64,000 nt of DNA from Gonocerus acuteangulatus (Eukaryota; Arthropoda; Insecta; Hemiptera; Coreidae). Under the pieces are notes generated by a model. The model did not search any database, had not been told where the DNA came from, and was given only the letters and a program-made list of their open reading frames with translations. The translations under genes and the position numbers were made by a program. The number at the start of each line of letters is the position of its first letter. The first letter of the stretch is position 1. Below, in pieces: positions 32,312 through 43,458 of the stretch. The stretch is from positions 118,303,602 through 118,367,601 of the forward strand of contig OX328123.1 of NCBI GenBank assembly GCA_946811695.1, given 5' to 3'.

Positions 32312-32842
32312 TCAGGCTGCACCATGTCAGTTTTGGACTTGCCTTCAAATGTCTTGAAACTGTCGTGGCCCCTACGCCGAGTTCTTTAACATATTCCCTA
32401 GTGCTTTTTGAGGGACAAGCTTCAACCCTTTCTTTCAAGTGGTCATTGTCAAGCATGGTTTCTGGCCTTCCCCGCTCCTCGTTGTCAAGGTCAACATTTC
32501 CACTTCGAAACCTAGAAAACCACCGGTAAACAGTTCGTTCATTCGCCGTTTCCTCCCCAAATGCCGTGTTAATGTTCATACACACCTCAGCTGCGCTATG
32601 ACCGAGCTTATATTCATAACGAAAAATAATACGGATTTCCGTTGAAGTCATAATTAAAGTTTTATTTTTTTCTCAGAGGATCGTTCTCACAACACAGTAC
32701 GCAAGATACTGATTAAATAATAGGAATAAAAGAGCTTTAATTCTATATGAATAACAATGATGTTTGTAAATAATGAAATAAAAAAGGGAAAGGATTAAAT
32801 CGCAAAGTAAACAAAACTGACATTTCATACGGTACAGCCTGA
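32312..32842 (-). mobile_element. Internally deleted mariner (about 531 bp) with TA target duplication
   Basis: The left end TCAGGCTGCACCATGTCAG and right end CTGACATTTCATACGG..TACAGCCTGA are inverted repeats. TA flanks both sides (32,310-32,311 and 32,843-32,844), and the flanking Helentron-like sequence joins when the element is removed. Only the transposase N-terminus survives inside. Another solo terminus of the same family is at 10,602-10,628. Confidence 0.8.
32330..32651 (-). pseudogene. Mariner transposase N-terminus (paired HTH)
   Basis: Minus frame from the start at 32,651 (MTSTEIRIIFRYEYKLGHSA) through the first HTH (TVYRWFSRFRSGNVDLDNEE), the linker GRPETM and the second HTH (VKELGVGATTVSRHLKA), about 110 residues. 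The frame then runs into the terminal repeat and on into the surrounding Helentron-like DNA. The D34D catalytic domain is deleted, so it can bind ends at most. Family: Mos1-like mariner by the DNA-binding half. Confidence 0.8.
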
Positions 32843-33147
32843 TAAAATCATCGGATTCAGTTAAAATATTTTTTGAATGTTTGAAATTCATATAATTAAA
32901 GGTGTTTAAATTTTGGTTACGTTTGGAGTTAAGGGAGGATTAGAATAAAATATTTTATTAAGAGACATGACAAATTTTGGGAACTTCATATGTTTTCCTT
33001 AATATAACGAAAACGGTTGAGAATCTTGGTAAATAGAAGGTTACCACTCGAAAGCTCACTGAATTCTCCACAAAAAAAGTTCTGAAGACATTTTTGATTA
33101 GGCGATTTCAATCGGAGAAATAAGTACTTAAAACTTTAAATGTGTCG

Positions 33148-33163
33148 CCCCCCCCCCCCCCCC
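33148..33163. repeat. Run of 16 C
   Basis: Uninterrupted C(16) exactly where Helentron-like sequence ends and LINE RT sequence begins. Confidence 0.9.
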
Positions 33164-33165
33164 AC

Positions 33166-33525
33166 TGCGTATTAGCAAGGATCTTCAAAAAATGTGAAGC
33201 CTTTTTACTTTTTTCAAGGACTCTTTTCAAGCGGAGTACTCATGTAAGACACTAATCGAAATAAATTCCTAAGAATTTTATTGTGTTGGACGGAGGTATT
33301 CTTTTCTAATGTAGCAAATGTTCTAGTTGTGGGAATAGTCTTTTTTTAGTGAAGACTATACGTTGTGTTTTTTCATTTAAAAATTTAAGACCATTTTGTG
33401 AACTCCAGTTTTTGAGGTTGCTCATTACCTCCTGGATTTTGTCTTGCATTATTTTTAAGTAATTTCCCTTGCTATAGATAAGTAAATCATCAATATGCAG
33501 GCTATACCCTACATCATACTTAATT
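33166..33525 (-). pseudogene. LINE RT palm fragment (downstream part of a split element)
   Basis: Minus strand reads GYSLHIDDLLIYSKGN (YADD has become HIDD), then NLKNWSSQNGLKFLNEKTQ and RIPPSNTIKFLG, i.e. RT motifs C to E of an I-like LINE. Its upstream RT part (FSQENGVPQG) lies at 35,277-35,600 on the same strand. The plus-strand LINE 33,526-35,274 separates them. Confidence 0.75.
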
Positions 33526-34844
33526 GCAAAGTATTACTACAAAATTAAGTCTCTCCCTCAGCCATCCTGCACAAGGGAAATCATAGAAAACCCCAATATT
33601 AATCAATACCAAATAAATAACAAGCATGCCCGACCTCTTGCTATAAGAAGCTTAGAAATAGAGGAGATTACAAATCTACAAACAGAACCAATACAGAAAC
33701 AGACCATTTCACTCACTCCTCCATGGCTCATTAAATTCTCAATAGACACATCTCTCTCTAAGTACAAAAAGTCAAACATGTTATCCAAACATTTATACAA
33801 AACTAACTTCTTGGACTTCTTTAATCGACAAACTAACTACATCCTTGAATACACCGACGGTTCAAATACAAAACACAGCATTGGATCGGCAGCTATTGTA
33901 CATGGCACTATCTACAAGCAAAAACTCCCGGCGCTGTACAATATACTAGAAGCTGAACTCCATGCAATATTTCTTGCCCTCACTAACACTCCTCCATCAC
34001 AACACACAAACATTATCATCTGTACAGATTCTCTCAGTTCACTACACATATTACAGAACTTATACACTCAAAGCAATCCAAATCAAACAACACATCTACA
34101 ATTTACAACTTTCAGGCATACATACAACAATATATTGGCTGCCAGGACATGAAGACCTAGGACTTAGTACGACTGCAGACGTACAAGCAAAATTGGCTGC
34201 TCAAGACTTAACAATTCAACCATTAGACATTTTTTACCAAGACCTTACGAGACAGGCTAAACACCAAATCACAAACAAATGGCAAAATGACTGGACACAC
34301 CTATCTACCAACAACAAACTGCGACAAATAAAACGGAACATCGCGGAATGGCCTTCCAGTCACAGACAAAACAGAAGAGAAGAAGTAGTACTAACTAGAC
34401 TCAGAATTGGACATACACGAATAACACACGAGTACTTAATGACTAAAAAAGAAAAGCCTACATGTAAAATCTGTAACACCGAACTAACCGTAAAACACAT
34501 ACTAACAGAATGCCGACAACGTCAAAATCTAGACATACCGTATGACATGACCGAATTACTTACTGACAGCAGTCCACACATACCAGCAATCCTTACACAT
34601 CTCAAAACTATTAATATGTCTGGAAAAATTTAACACTTTCAACCACCCCTTTTTTTTTTTTTTTTTTTAACCCCATCTCAATATTATATTCAAACAATTG
34701 CAATACAAAACATAAGGAAGGTATTACGCCACTTGGTAAACTGTAAAGAACGATAACATGTAATTAATGAATTAGTAACTATGTCTAATTATGTAATCCG
34801 ATTGATCAACCAGATGTATTTAAATAATACCATTTGTTTATATG

Positions 34845-34929
<85 letters not shown>

Positions 34930-35193
34930 TGTTTTTAAATGTATATATATATATATATAACATTTTGTATTTCTACATAAAATTTGTTTATAGATGTATA
35001 ATAATAGATGTAATATATGTATGTGTGTGTGTGTGTATATGTATGTATATATATGTGTGTGTATGTATGTATATATATATGTGTGTGTATGTGTGTATAT
35101 ATATTTAGATGTATACCATTTGTTTTTAGATGTATATATGCAATAACTGTTTGGAGCGAAACGCCTTAGATGCGCATGGATGCTCATAAATAA

Positions 35194-35274
<81 letters not shown>
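33526..35274 (+). mobile_element. I-like LINE 3' half nested in another LINE
   Basis: 5'-truncated in the connection region (KYYYKIKSLPQPS). It then has RNase H and the C-terminal knuckle (CDS below), a 3' UTR with TA and TG microsatellites (34,849-35,105) and a motif GGAGCGAAACGCC near the end. A run of about 75 A finishes it at 35,199-35,274. It interrupts a minus-strand LINE RT. No target duplication is evident, and about 10-15 codons of the host LINE are missing at the junction. Confidence 0.8.
33538..34632 (+). pseudogene. I-like LINE RNase H and C-terminal domain, one frameshift
   Basis: Frame 1 (to about 34,125) carries the connection region and RNase H residues: EYTDGSN, LEAELHAIFLAL and ICTDSLSSL. 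A shift near 34,125 (AACAATATATTGG) moves it to the frame with IYWLPGHEDLG and TADVQAKLAAQD, which holds the last RNase H Asp. After it come WPSSHRQNRREEVVLTRLRIGH-type sequence and the knuckle CKICNTELTVKHILTEC. All four RNase H acidic positions are present across the two frames. One dinucleotide change would explain the break. Inactive as it stands. Confidence 0.8.
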
Positions 35275-35276
<2 letters not shown>

Positions 35277-35278
<2 letters not shown>

Positions 35279-35600
35279 GCAACCTTGTGGTACTCCATTC
35301 TCCTGGCTAAATGAATATGATATCTGTCCCCCCACTTTACCTCTGAATGTTCTATACGTAAGGAAATGTTCTATGAGGTTGAAAACATTTCCCTGGATAT
35401 TCCATTTTTACATTTTTGCAGAATGGGGATGACTACAGGTATTGACTGATTCCAGCAACTGGGATATTCTCCTGTCTCAAATGCATTACTAAAGGCTTTT
35501 AAAAGAGTGCATTAACCAACAAATGGAATATTCCTCAGAAATTTATAGAGAATGCCGGTCTGACCATGGTGTTAGTTTTAATTAGAGGTGCGGAGATAAA
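35277..35600 (-). pseudogene. LINE RT fragment (upstream part of the split element)
   Basis: Minus strand pieces read GILYKFLRNIPFVG and AFETGEYPSCWNQSIPVV, then after an internal deletion NVFNLIEHFLTYRTFRG and SQENGVPQGCV (RT motif B). The break in NGVPQG[C]VL is where the plus-strand LINE inserted. It continues at 33,525 downward. Confidence 0.7.
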
Positions 35601-37020
35601 ACGAAAAATGCCAAATTATTTAATCGATCCCAACATTAAAAGAAACTCATTGGTGTGAAAGGGTGGTCAAACCCACTTTATTCGAAGAAACCTTTTACAT
35701 ATGGCAACTCAACACATTAATACTCATTTTTACATACTATCATCTAAATGAATATACTCTAAAATAAGAGCTATTCAAAGTGATTTATTCTGATCCGTTA
35801 GAAAGTTTTGTAAATTCAAAATTAAAATTATTTTACTTAATAATAAGATCACTTATATATAAGTCGTCATTTAAATTCTACAATTAATATAGAAAGATAT
35901 TGAGGATTACTCACTAAAAAAGAAAAATTTATTTCGTTTCTCAGGAACAAAAAATTTTTGACTAACCAGAAGATCATTAAAAAAAAAGGGACTAAGGTAA
36001 AAAAAATACATAAAAAAAAAATATGTTAGAAGTCTATTAGAAGAACCCGGAGCTTGATTAAAGGCCGTAATGCAGGTTGGTGTCAAAAGTTAGTAAGGTC
36101 GCTCCTGTTTGATCTCGCCGAAATAATAGAGCCACCCTCTTCAGCGGGTTCGCTCTTTGCTGGAGGAGGGAGAAGATTCCGGAGAGGGTTTGTTAGACCA
36201 GCAGCAAAGGGAGAGGGTGAAAATCAACCTAGAAATGAGCAGTTCACAGAGTCATTCCAATTTAAAACAAAGAGAGCCCACGTACTATTGAACTATAGCG
36301 TAAACGAGATCTTAAGTATTAAAAGATCATTATTATCAGGTATGTTGGGGTTTCGTCAACGAACAGCACACTTTCTCATTACTATAGGGCGCACCTGTTT
36401 CTAGTTAAAAGGGCGCGCTAATTTTGAAACAAATTAAAATTCTATAATTTTTTCCGTCACCTTAATAAAATGCACATATGCCCATCATATTCCTGGGAGG
36501 ATTATTATTACATCATAATTCGACCCGCTATATTTTCATTCAATCGTTTGATAATTATTGCGTAACAATTTTACAATCCAGGTATCAGCGAAAACATTCT
36601 TCAGATTCACAGTCTTGCTTTTACCAAAATAAACCCTATTGTAAACTCAAACCCTAGTTTCAATATTATAAAAACATTAGATAATATTATATTTTATGTA
36701 AATTAAGTACTAAAGTTTTAAAATTTCAACATAAAATAATATAACATTTCAAATAATTAAAATTAAAGAAAATAATATATCTAATAAATAATTAATAATA
36801 GTTATTTACAATTGTGCATCATGGTTAAATAATTATACAATAGTGCTATCAAATGCCTAAATCTTAAAAATTGATACGTCAGATAAATAAAACAATACAT
36901 GTTTTTAATAACTGTTTATATGAACTAAAAACTTGTCTTTTTACTTATAACATGAATAAAAAAGAAAATAATTTGGTTTTACCTGTTACCTGAGGAATGA
37001 CCAAAGATCACGCATCTCCT
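35601..37020. other. Unassigned DNA
   Basis: A 116-codon plus frame at 36,054-36,404 (Arg/Phe-rich, no known motif) stands in a locally GC-richer patch. I do not recognise it and see no splice or promoter context that supports a gene. The rest is AT-rich without repeats. Confidence 0.3.
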
Positions 37021-37037
37021 TTATGACTCTAAATTAG

Positions 37038-37063
37038 GTACACACACACACACACACACACAT

Positions 37064-37141
<78 letters not shown>
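37038..37141. repeat. (CA)n followed by (TA)n
   Basis: About 20 CA units with one interruption (37,038-37,079), then about 30 TA units to 37,141. Confidence 0.95.
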
Positions 37142-37144
<3 letters not shown>

Positions 37145-37145
<1 letters not shown>

Positions 37146-38335
37146 GATGATGCGGCTTCTTTTTCCAGTGGCCTTGTTCTTCGAGCAAAGCAGGTTCTTC
37201 CTTGTTCTTTCAAACAAAACACTATATATATATTTATGTAACCTTCATTTCTCCTGGAGTAAATATACCTCTCCCCTCGGGAGGGACTGTAAAATAAAGA
37301 GGATGGCTATTGATTCTCCTTAGGGACTTTACCTCCAGCTTATATGTTAAAGAGGTCTCTAAAACTTTAATGAAGTCTACTTTAGCCAATGATTAATATT
37401 CATTTCTCCGCTCCGTCCTCGGGCAAAATATCAAGATACCGCTTTATGAGTTCTTTAAACAAGAATAATTTATCTATTATGAGTGGCATTTTAACCAATT
37501 AATTTTCTGCCGGCTATACCGCTTCACACCAAATCTTTAAGTATGGTTCCTTTAAGTCTGCCAGGACTGTAATCCGCATATAAAGTTATGGGATGGAGAT
37601 TGAGGGGCTTTAAATGATAGACAGAGTAAAACTACTGTGATGTTATATTAGCAGTACTACTGGCCTAGACGGGAACAGAGTGATGAGATAAGAGGGCGAG
37701 AATTCGGTGAAATGAAAGGCATCAAATTTCTTACCAACAAATTTATTATTTTCCGCGCTATGCGCATCGGCAGCTACTGCTACCATCAGAGTTGTAATAT
37801 TATGCCACTTTTCGACGCCAGCAAAATACATGACTAATCATTATATTTTCCAAAATCTAACTACAAAGATTAAAATAGATTATCAATTTAAGTACCGCAG
37901 TGAAATCGAATAATCTTGTTTAGAAAAAGTCGAAAACGAAACAAATTGTGGTCATATAAATCCTTCATTTTTCAGATAATACAAAACATTTATGATGATA
38001 AAACAATCTTTTACAATATTTTTAAAAATCGCAAACACTTCGTGGTATTGAGCTAGCAACTTGGCAGCTGAAAGGTTTCTTTTCATCAGAAAAATTGGCT
38101 TGGATGAGAAAGTTTTTAGTAAAATATTTGGAACACTCAATACTCAACAAAAAAATATATACTTCCAAGAAATATAGAAAAGACTAGGCTACTCAGACGT
38201 GAAAAAAGTATTTAAAAATTCTAAGGGCTCATCAAAAGAATGGATGCACTGTGACTAACATAGTAAATCGAGTAATTTTACGATTTTAAGGTAAACGAAT
38301 GATAGAAATAACTAAATGGATTGCGGATGTTGAAG
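37145..38335. other. Unassigned DNA
   Basis: No recognised coding or repeat content. Confidence 0.35.
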
Positions 38336-38337
38336 AA

Positions 38338-38510
38338 GATTTATTTATTTAACGTACATTTATAACATACAAAGAATTTTAGGAAGGGTTATCTACAGGT
38401 TACCGCCCGCTTCTAGAAAAGGATGATTAATCCCTCAAAGGGTATCAAGATTATAACCTTAGCCACGGATTGCTCACGCCTTAGAGCTCACTGTAATGGA
38501 CCTTCTTGAA
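38338..38510 (-). mobile_element. Diverged copy of the tRNA-headed SINE
   Basis: The plus strand shows TTTATTTATTTAACGTACAT, GGGTTATCTACAGGTTACCG and CCGCTTCTAG..TAGCCACGGATTGCTCACGC. It aligns in order with the SINE at 29,565-29,775 (tail, shared body, head) but with many changes and a decayed B box. Confidence 0.5.
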
Positions 38511-38563
38511 GATGATTTAAAAGCAAGTTGTTTGACGCGAACTGACATTTAAGATACGAGGTA

Positions 38564-39807
38564 AGGTCCAAAAGTTTCCGGCCTGGGATAGAAGGAAAGG
38601 TGAAAGAAAAAAACTGGTTTTACTGTTTTTCAATATATTCTCCTCTAAGTTCAACACACTTAATACAACGCTTTGGCAACATTTCTATACCATGAAAAAA
38701 AATAATTTTCTTCTTTGTTAAAAAAATGTTCTTCCACTGCTGCTTGGAGCTCTTTGTCGGTGTTAAATCCCCTTCCACGAAGGTCAGATTTTAACTTTGA
38801 GAAAAGGTAAAAATCGCTAGGGGCCAAGTCTGGGCTGTAGGGTGGATGAGAGATTTCTTGGAATCCACAGTCCTTCACAGCGGCCTTGGAAATCAATGCT
38901 GTGTGGACAGAGGCATTGTCGTGAAGGAGGCGGACACCTCTGCTCTTCTCTTTAGTGGCATCTCATAACCGGTGAAGTAGGGCTGCATAATACTCACCAT
39001 TCATTGTGGTATTCCTTTCTTTAAAAGGAATACCACAATCTTAGTCCCAAAAAATTGTGGCCATTACCTTTTTTGTTGTCTGCGTGACTTTTACCTTTAA
39101 AGGAGGCGCTTCTCCTGGTCTTCTCCAGTCCATGGACTCTCTTTTGCTGAGTGGGTCATAATATAGAACCATTGTCTCGTCCCCAGTTACAATTGAGTCC
39201 AAAAAATTCCTTGGGTCGGCATTATACTCGCGTAAAAATTCATTGCAGCAGTGAACTCGTTCCTGTTTTTGAGCACCTGAAAGAATTTTTGGAACTCATC
39301 TTGCACTAACCTTGTTCATATGCAAGGTTTCTTTGATGATCCTCAAAACACTAGTTTTTGAAAGCCCTAACCTCGCTGCTATTTCCTTGGTTTTTAGTCG
39401 CCGGTCAGACAGCAATTCAGATTCCACAAATTGGATTGTTTCAGAAGTGACAGCTTCCAATGGGCGACCGGGACGTGGGTCATCTTCTAGACTTTCTCTC
39501 CCTAACTTAAATAATTTTGCCTATTCTTTCACTGTGGAATACGAGGGGGAGGACTACCCGTACACACAATCAAAGCGTTCTTTAATTTGCGCAGGAGTAA
39601 GACCCTCTTTATAAAAGAATTTAATTACCGCACGGTACTCGAGTTTGAACGTTGTAAAAATGGGGAGTTTCCTTCAAGGCTGGACACTGACTGACAAGAT
39701 TGAGGAAGTGCGGGCGATGGGTATGGAGTGAGCAGGCCTGCAAAGGCGTGCAGGTCCCGGCAAGTTTGAAGGAGGGGAAGCAGGACAGGCCGGAAACTTA
39801 TGGACCT
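38564..39807 (-). mobile_element. Mariner element with both termini and TA target duplication
   Basis: Termini: AGGTCCAAAAGTTTCCGGCC at 38,564 and, inverted, GGCCGGAAACTTATGGACCT ending 39,807. One mismatch lies within 20 bp. TA flanks at 38,562-38,563 and 39,808-39,809. Length 1244 bp, typical of a complete mariner. The transposase is on the minus strand and broken. Confidence 0.9.
38660..39690 (-). pseudogene. Mariner transposase (D34D), dead
   Basis: The minus strand reads an HTH region (RPLEAVTSETIQFVESELL, RLKTKEIAARLGLSKTSVLR), then VTGDET with the first catalytic Asp and LLHDNASVHTA with the second. HPPYSPDLAPSDFYLF carries the third, 34 residues after the second, which is the mariner D34D signature. 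Stops interrupt it at several places: in the linker before AKLFKLGRES, after NKVSAR, after IFWD and after the LLHRL block. The catalytic residues are intact, so loss of function came through nonsense changes. Confidence 0.88.
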
Positions 39808-39814
39808 TACTACG

Positions 39815-40028
39815 TAGATACACATAAGATTTTGATTGGATAGCCGCTCGGAGTGAGATTTAAAAAATAAATAATGGAACAAGGTTGTCTCCCTCCGTCT
39901 CAGAATACTGCAGGGGGGAAAGCAAGCAAAATATATTAAACGATTCATAAGAACATACTAACTAAAACAATGAATACATTATTAAGATGATTTATATTCA
40001 TTCGCTCATCTTAAGATAAAGAAGTGAT

Positions 40029-40060
<32 letters not shown>

Positions 40061-40145
40061 CTACCGCCGAAGCGAGTACAGTATATTAATCCTCCCCGCT
40101 AACATTATTATTATTATTGTACAGGTCTTCCCTTAAAAATGTCAT
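39815..40145. other. Unassigned DNA
   Basis: Nothing recognised. Confidence 0.35.
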
Positions 40146-40293
40146 TTTAGCACTTTCCTCCGAAGGAAAGTAGCTATTGAGGTTGCACTCAAGACGGAAG
40201 TTTTGAAAAATTTCTTCAAATGTTTATCGATCCTACCTAGTAGACACCGAAAATGACCCCCGTTAAAATTTATATATATCTATATATATATAC

Positions 40294-40350
<57 letters not shown>

Positions 40351-40669
40351 TATATATATATATATAGATAAACAAACAAAATTATTCTCAACTTTATGCA
40401 AAGAAATTATTCAACGATTGAGTGAAAAATGAAAAATTGCATTTTTATTGAAGTAAAGCGGACCTTACTGAATACATAAGTTCCTTGTTGTATACTAATT
40501 GTGTTAAGTTAACGTGAATCATTTATATGTAAACCTAACTAAAATACTAAATTGAACAGAATTAACTAAGATAAGAAAAAAAAAAACATACATGTGATAT
40601 ACTGTACCTTGTATGATACATGTAGTACAATAAACGGCCTTCTAAAAGGGCTAGTTTTAGAAGGGGGGG

Positions 40670-40738
<69 letters not shown>

Positions 40739-41559
40739 CTGTTAACACGATAGCGGCCAGAGTTTTGGTTTTTTCTTCACAAAACTTGGTATATAGCGTT
40801 CAATTAGCAAACGATTGAACGAGTTCGTTAACCACCAAAATCGGTCCACCGAGAGGGGGGGTTTACCCCGGACCCAAAACACTAATTTGACCATGCCAGC
40901 CGTAGTTTTTGTTATATTTCAACAAAACTCGGTATTCGTTATGTTGATCTAAAGAGAGAAATACGTTGTAAAAATAAACTAAATCGGTTCATTAAGAGAG
41001 GGGGTTTACTCCGGACCCTTATTACCAATTTGCCACTACCAGCCGTAATTTTTGTTACATTTCAATGAAACTCGATATTCGGGTTGGTAATCAACAGAGA
41101 AAAATGGGTTGTAAAAATAAACTAAATCGGGTTATTTGGAGGGGGGGTTTACTCCGGACCTAAAGTACCAATATACTCATACCGGTCGTAATTTCTGCTG
41201 TATTGTAATGAAACGCGGTATTCGTCGTGGGTATCTCATAAGAATGAAGGGTGTAAAAATGAATTAAATCGGTCTATTGGAAAGGAAGGTTTACTTTAAA
41301 CTCTGTTTCATTAGAATTATCCCACCAGACGTAGGTTCCCAAAGCCGCCGCGAGGAACGCTATCTCCCACAAGGAGGTTTGTATCCTGCGTCAGATCAAA
41401 AGACAGAAAATGAAGTTTTTGTGTATTTATTAAGTAGTACATTATCATATATTAATAGTAATCTGGAAGCAAATTATTTACAAAATTAATAATGTAGTCT
41501 ACACTACAAAAATTCTGAGGAAAGTGCTCAGTTATGCAGCTCCTGCGTGACGGCCTTTT
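40146..41559 (-). mobile_element. Helentron-like non-autonomous element, family 2, longer copy
   Basis: The left edge TTTTAGCACTTTCCTCCGAA plus GGAAAGTAGC is the 3' hairpin in reverse. The right edge GAGGAAAGTGCTCAGTTATG then CAGCTCCTGCGTGACGG is the 5' end in reverse. Cores: two TA tracts (40,262-40,366 and 40,674-40,728) and about four 125-bp tandem units (40,850-41,300). A GTGTCTGTTAACACGATAGC module comes just after the second TA tract, as at 26.5 kb. No protein. Confidence 0.75.
40850..41300. repeat. About four 125-bp tandem repeats
   Basis: Successive units with GGGGGTTTACTCCGGACC, CCAGCCGTAATTTTTGTTA, AACTCGGTATTCG and GTAAAAATAAACTAAATCGG. Spacing of the GGTTTACYCCGGACC word is about 120-145 bp (40,859; 41,005; 41,145; diverged at 41,288). 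Confidence 0.85.
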
Positions 41560-41719
41560 TAATCTACATGAAATAATACCACCTAAGAGAATGGATATGC
41601 TAATTATGTAGAACAATGTAGGTTTTGGCGTAAAAACATTATGAAATGTTAATCGCCACTAAATCCTGATCCTAATCCTTGAAGTGACATAATTGAGGCC
41701 TAAAGACTTTACCAAATAA

Positions 41720-42215
41720 ATTGGTGTTCATCATTATTGTAAATTATTCAATTATTCAACCTTGTTCCATTATTTTTTTTGTAAATTGGTATTCATCATT
41801 ATTGTACATGGGGCTATTGTTCTTATGTATAGTCTATTATGAACAGAACCTATATTGTAAATATATTGTAAATAGAAACTGTTGCGATTATGTATTGTCG
41901 TATCGTACATAGGAACTATTTTCTTCGTTTCCTTCATAATTATAAGTTTTTCTTAAAAATGTATTGTTTTTTAGAAGTTAATTTTACTTTTAGCTGTATG
42001 TTATTCACAAACTTAATTGTATAATTAGATTGATACACACAATAATGTAATTGAATTTATAATTATGTAATATGTTAATTATTAAGGATTTATAATTATT
42101 ATATAAGATTATAATTATGTATTTGAATCATTATTATGTATTTCCATTTTATATGTGTACCTGGGCGAAACGCTGTCAATGCGGGGTGCTCCTAAATAAC
42201 TTATAAAAAAAAAAA
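41720..42215 (+). mobile_element. LINE 3' UTR remnant
   Basis: AT-rich plus-strand sequence ends GGGCGAAACGCTGTCAATGC then GGGGTGCTCCTAAATAA and a run of A (42,206-42,219). This matches the end of the LINE at 35,150-35,200 (GGAGCGAAACGCC...GATGCTCATAAATAAA). Coding part absent. Confidence 0.5.
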
Positions 42216-42639
42216 AAACTTAATTGAGAGGCCTTCCAGTAGAGGCGCCCCTTTTTGGGAGATCCATAGTGGCGCTACACCTCACAGGTGCAAACCCTAT
42301 TTCGGGAGGAAAAATATGCCTCGGCAACGTGCTTACATTGCTATTTGAGAGAAATGGTAAAAAACTGCAGACTTGATAACAAAACAACACTTTTGCGAGG
42401 ATATAAGAGACCATCGTTTTCGATTAAATAAAATCATGTCATTTTCGATATGAAATAAAATATTAATATAAAATATGAAATTGAATAATCAATCTATGTA
42501 TAAGAGTTTTTACGTCTAAACGCGGCCATACTTAAAAACACTCTGCTATTAATGGTATAAGTGCCAAATAAATTCTGATTCTTTTAAACAAAAAAGGATC
42601 ATGTTTCATGACTACACTACTGCCAGGTAAATACTAGAA

Positions 42640-43092
42640 CAGATTTACCGGACAAATAAACGGATAACATTATATTGGCTCCCAGGACATGAGGACATAG
42701 AACAAAATACAAAAGTTGACAAAATTGCTAAAAATGCTACGAGACGACCTTACCAAGACATATACAATATTACATACCAAGATATGCAAGCAGAAGCCAA
42801 AACAGCTATCATCGAAAAATGGCAAAGATCTTGGCACACTACTTCGGACAACAAACTAAGAGAAATTAAACAAACAGTCGAAGAATGGCCATCAAGCATA
42901 AGGCAAACTAGAAGAGAAGACGTTGTCTTATGCCGCTTAAGAATAGGCCATTCCCGGCTGACACACTTACACCTCATGACGAGACAGGACAGTCCGACCG
43001 GACAACATGACAGACCTACTCTCCCACGGCAGCCAATATATTGACAACATTTACACTTACTTGAAAAAATACAACTTATTTGACCGAATATG
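42640..43092 (+). pseudogene. I-like LINE 3' fragment, zinc knuckle deleted
   Basis: Starts inside RNase H (LYWLPGHEDIEQNTKVD), then WPSSIRQTRREDVVLCRL and RIGHSRLTHLHLMTRQDSPT. Compared with the sister copy at 53,077-53,595, about 80 bp are missing at that point, which removes the C-x2-C...H...C motif. The tail resumes in another frame as MTDLLSHGSQYIDNIYTYL and ends KKYNLFDRI-stop at 43,092. The 3' UTR continues to about 43,440 (TCGCCTAGCAACGATAATAA). Confidence 0.8.
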
Positions 43093-43458
43093 ACGAGCAT
43101 ATAATATCGAATAATTATTTTATCAGAAAATAAGTAATATATAACAGTAAGATATATACATTCAAATACTAAACAAACGCACTGAAGAACACATGACTAA
43201 ATATAAAAGTAACTCTTAACATAAACAGTACTTACAGATACTCTAGACAATATCTATATTTATCATGACAGATTTTTCTTTATTAGTTATTATGTTCCTT
43301 AACTAATGTTTTGACTGTTTTATCGCCTAGCAACGATAATAACAATAAATAAATAAATAAATATTGCTAGGTACTGTTAATTGAATCATAATACACTTTA
43401 TGTTAAAATATATAACATTTTTTATTTACCAAATTATGCTATAGACATGAAACATGTC

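Larger units (their letters stand above)
31950..33147 (-). mobile_element. Helentron-like family 1 copy, hairpin end lost, with nested mariner
   Basis: TA tract 31,950-31,997, then the reverse-strand family-1 blocks (ATTTGTCTGTTCGC, AATGAAATTTGGTACAAAAA, GTTCGTTAACCAGCAAAAT) to 32,309. They resume at 32,845 after a mariner insertion and run to about 33,147, where a run of 16 C (33,148-33,163) marks the break. The 3' hairpin end has been replaced by the tRNA-like SINE head. Confidence 0.65.

Noticed and set aside
34789..35187. 132-codon minus-strand frame rich in Ile/Tyr/Thr/His
   Set aside because: It is a translation of TA and TG microsatellites in a LINE 3' UTR, not a gene. The same applies to the Ile-Tyr-repeat frames at 2779, 11,270, 14,185, 15,075, 19,249, 31,526, 37,029, 40,566 and 52,071.
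35199..35274. Very long A run as an assembly join
   Set aside because: It follows a LINE 3' UTR whose end word recurs at 42.2 kb, so a retroposon tail explains it, though the exact length may be unreliable.
36054..36404. 116-codon frame as a host gene
   Set aside because: No recognised motif, no related sequence in the window and no clear initiation or splice context; kept only as part of an unassigned stretch.
39312..39614. 100-codon plus-strand frame
   Set aside because: Antisense of the mariner transposase; all conserved words are on the minus strand.
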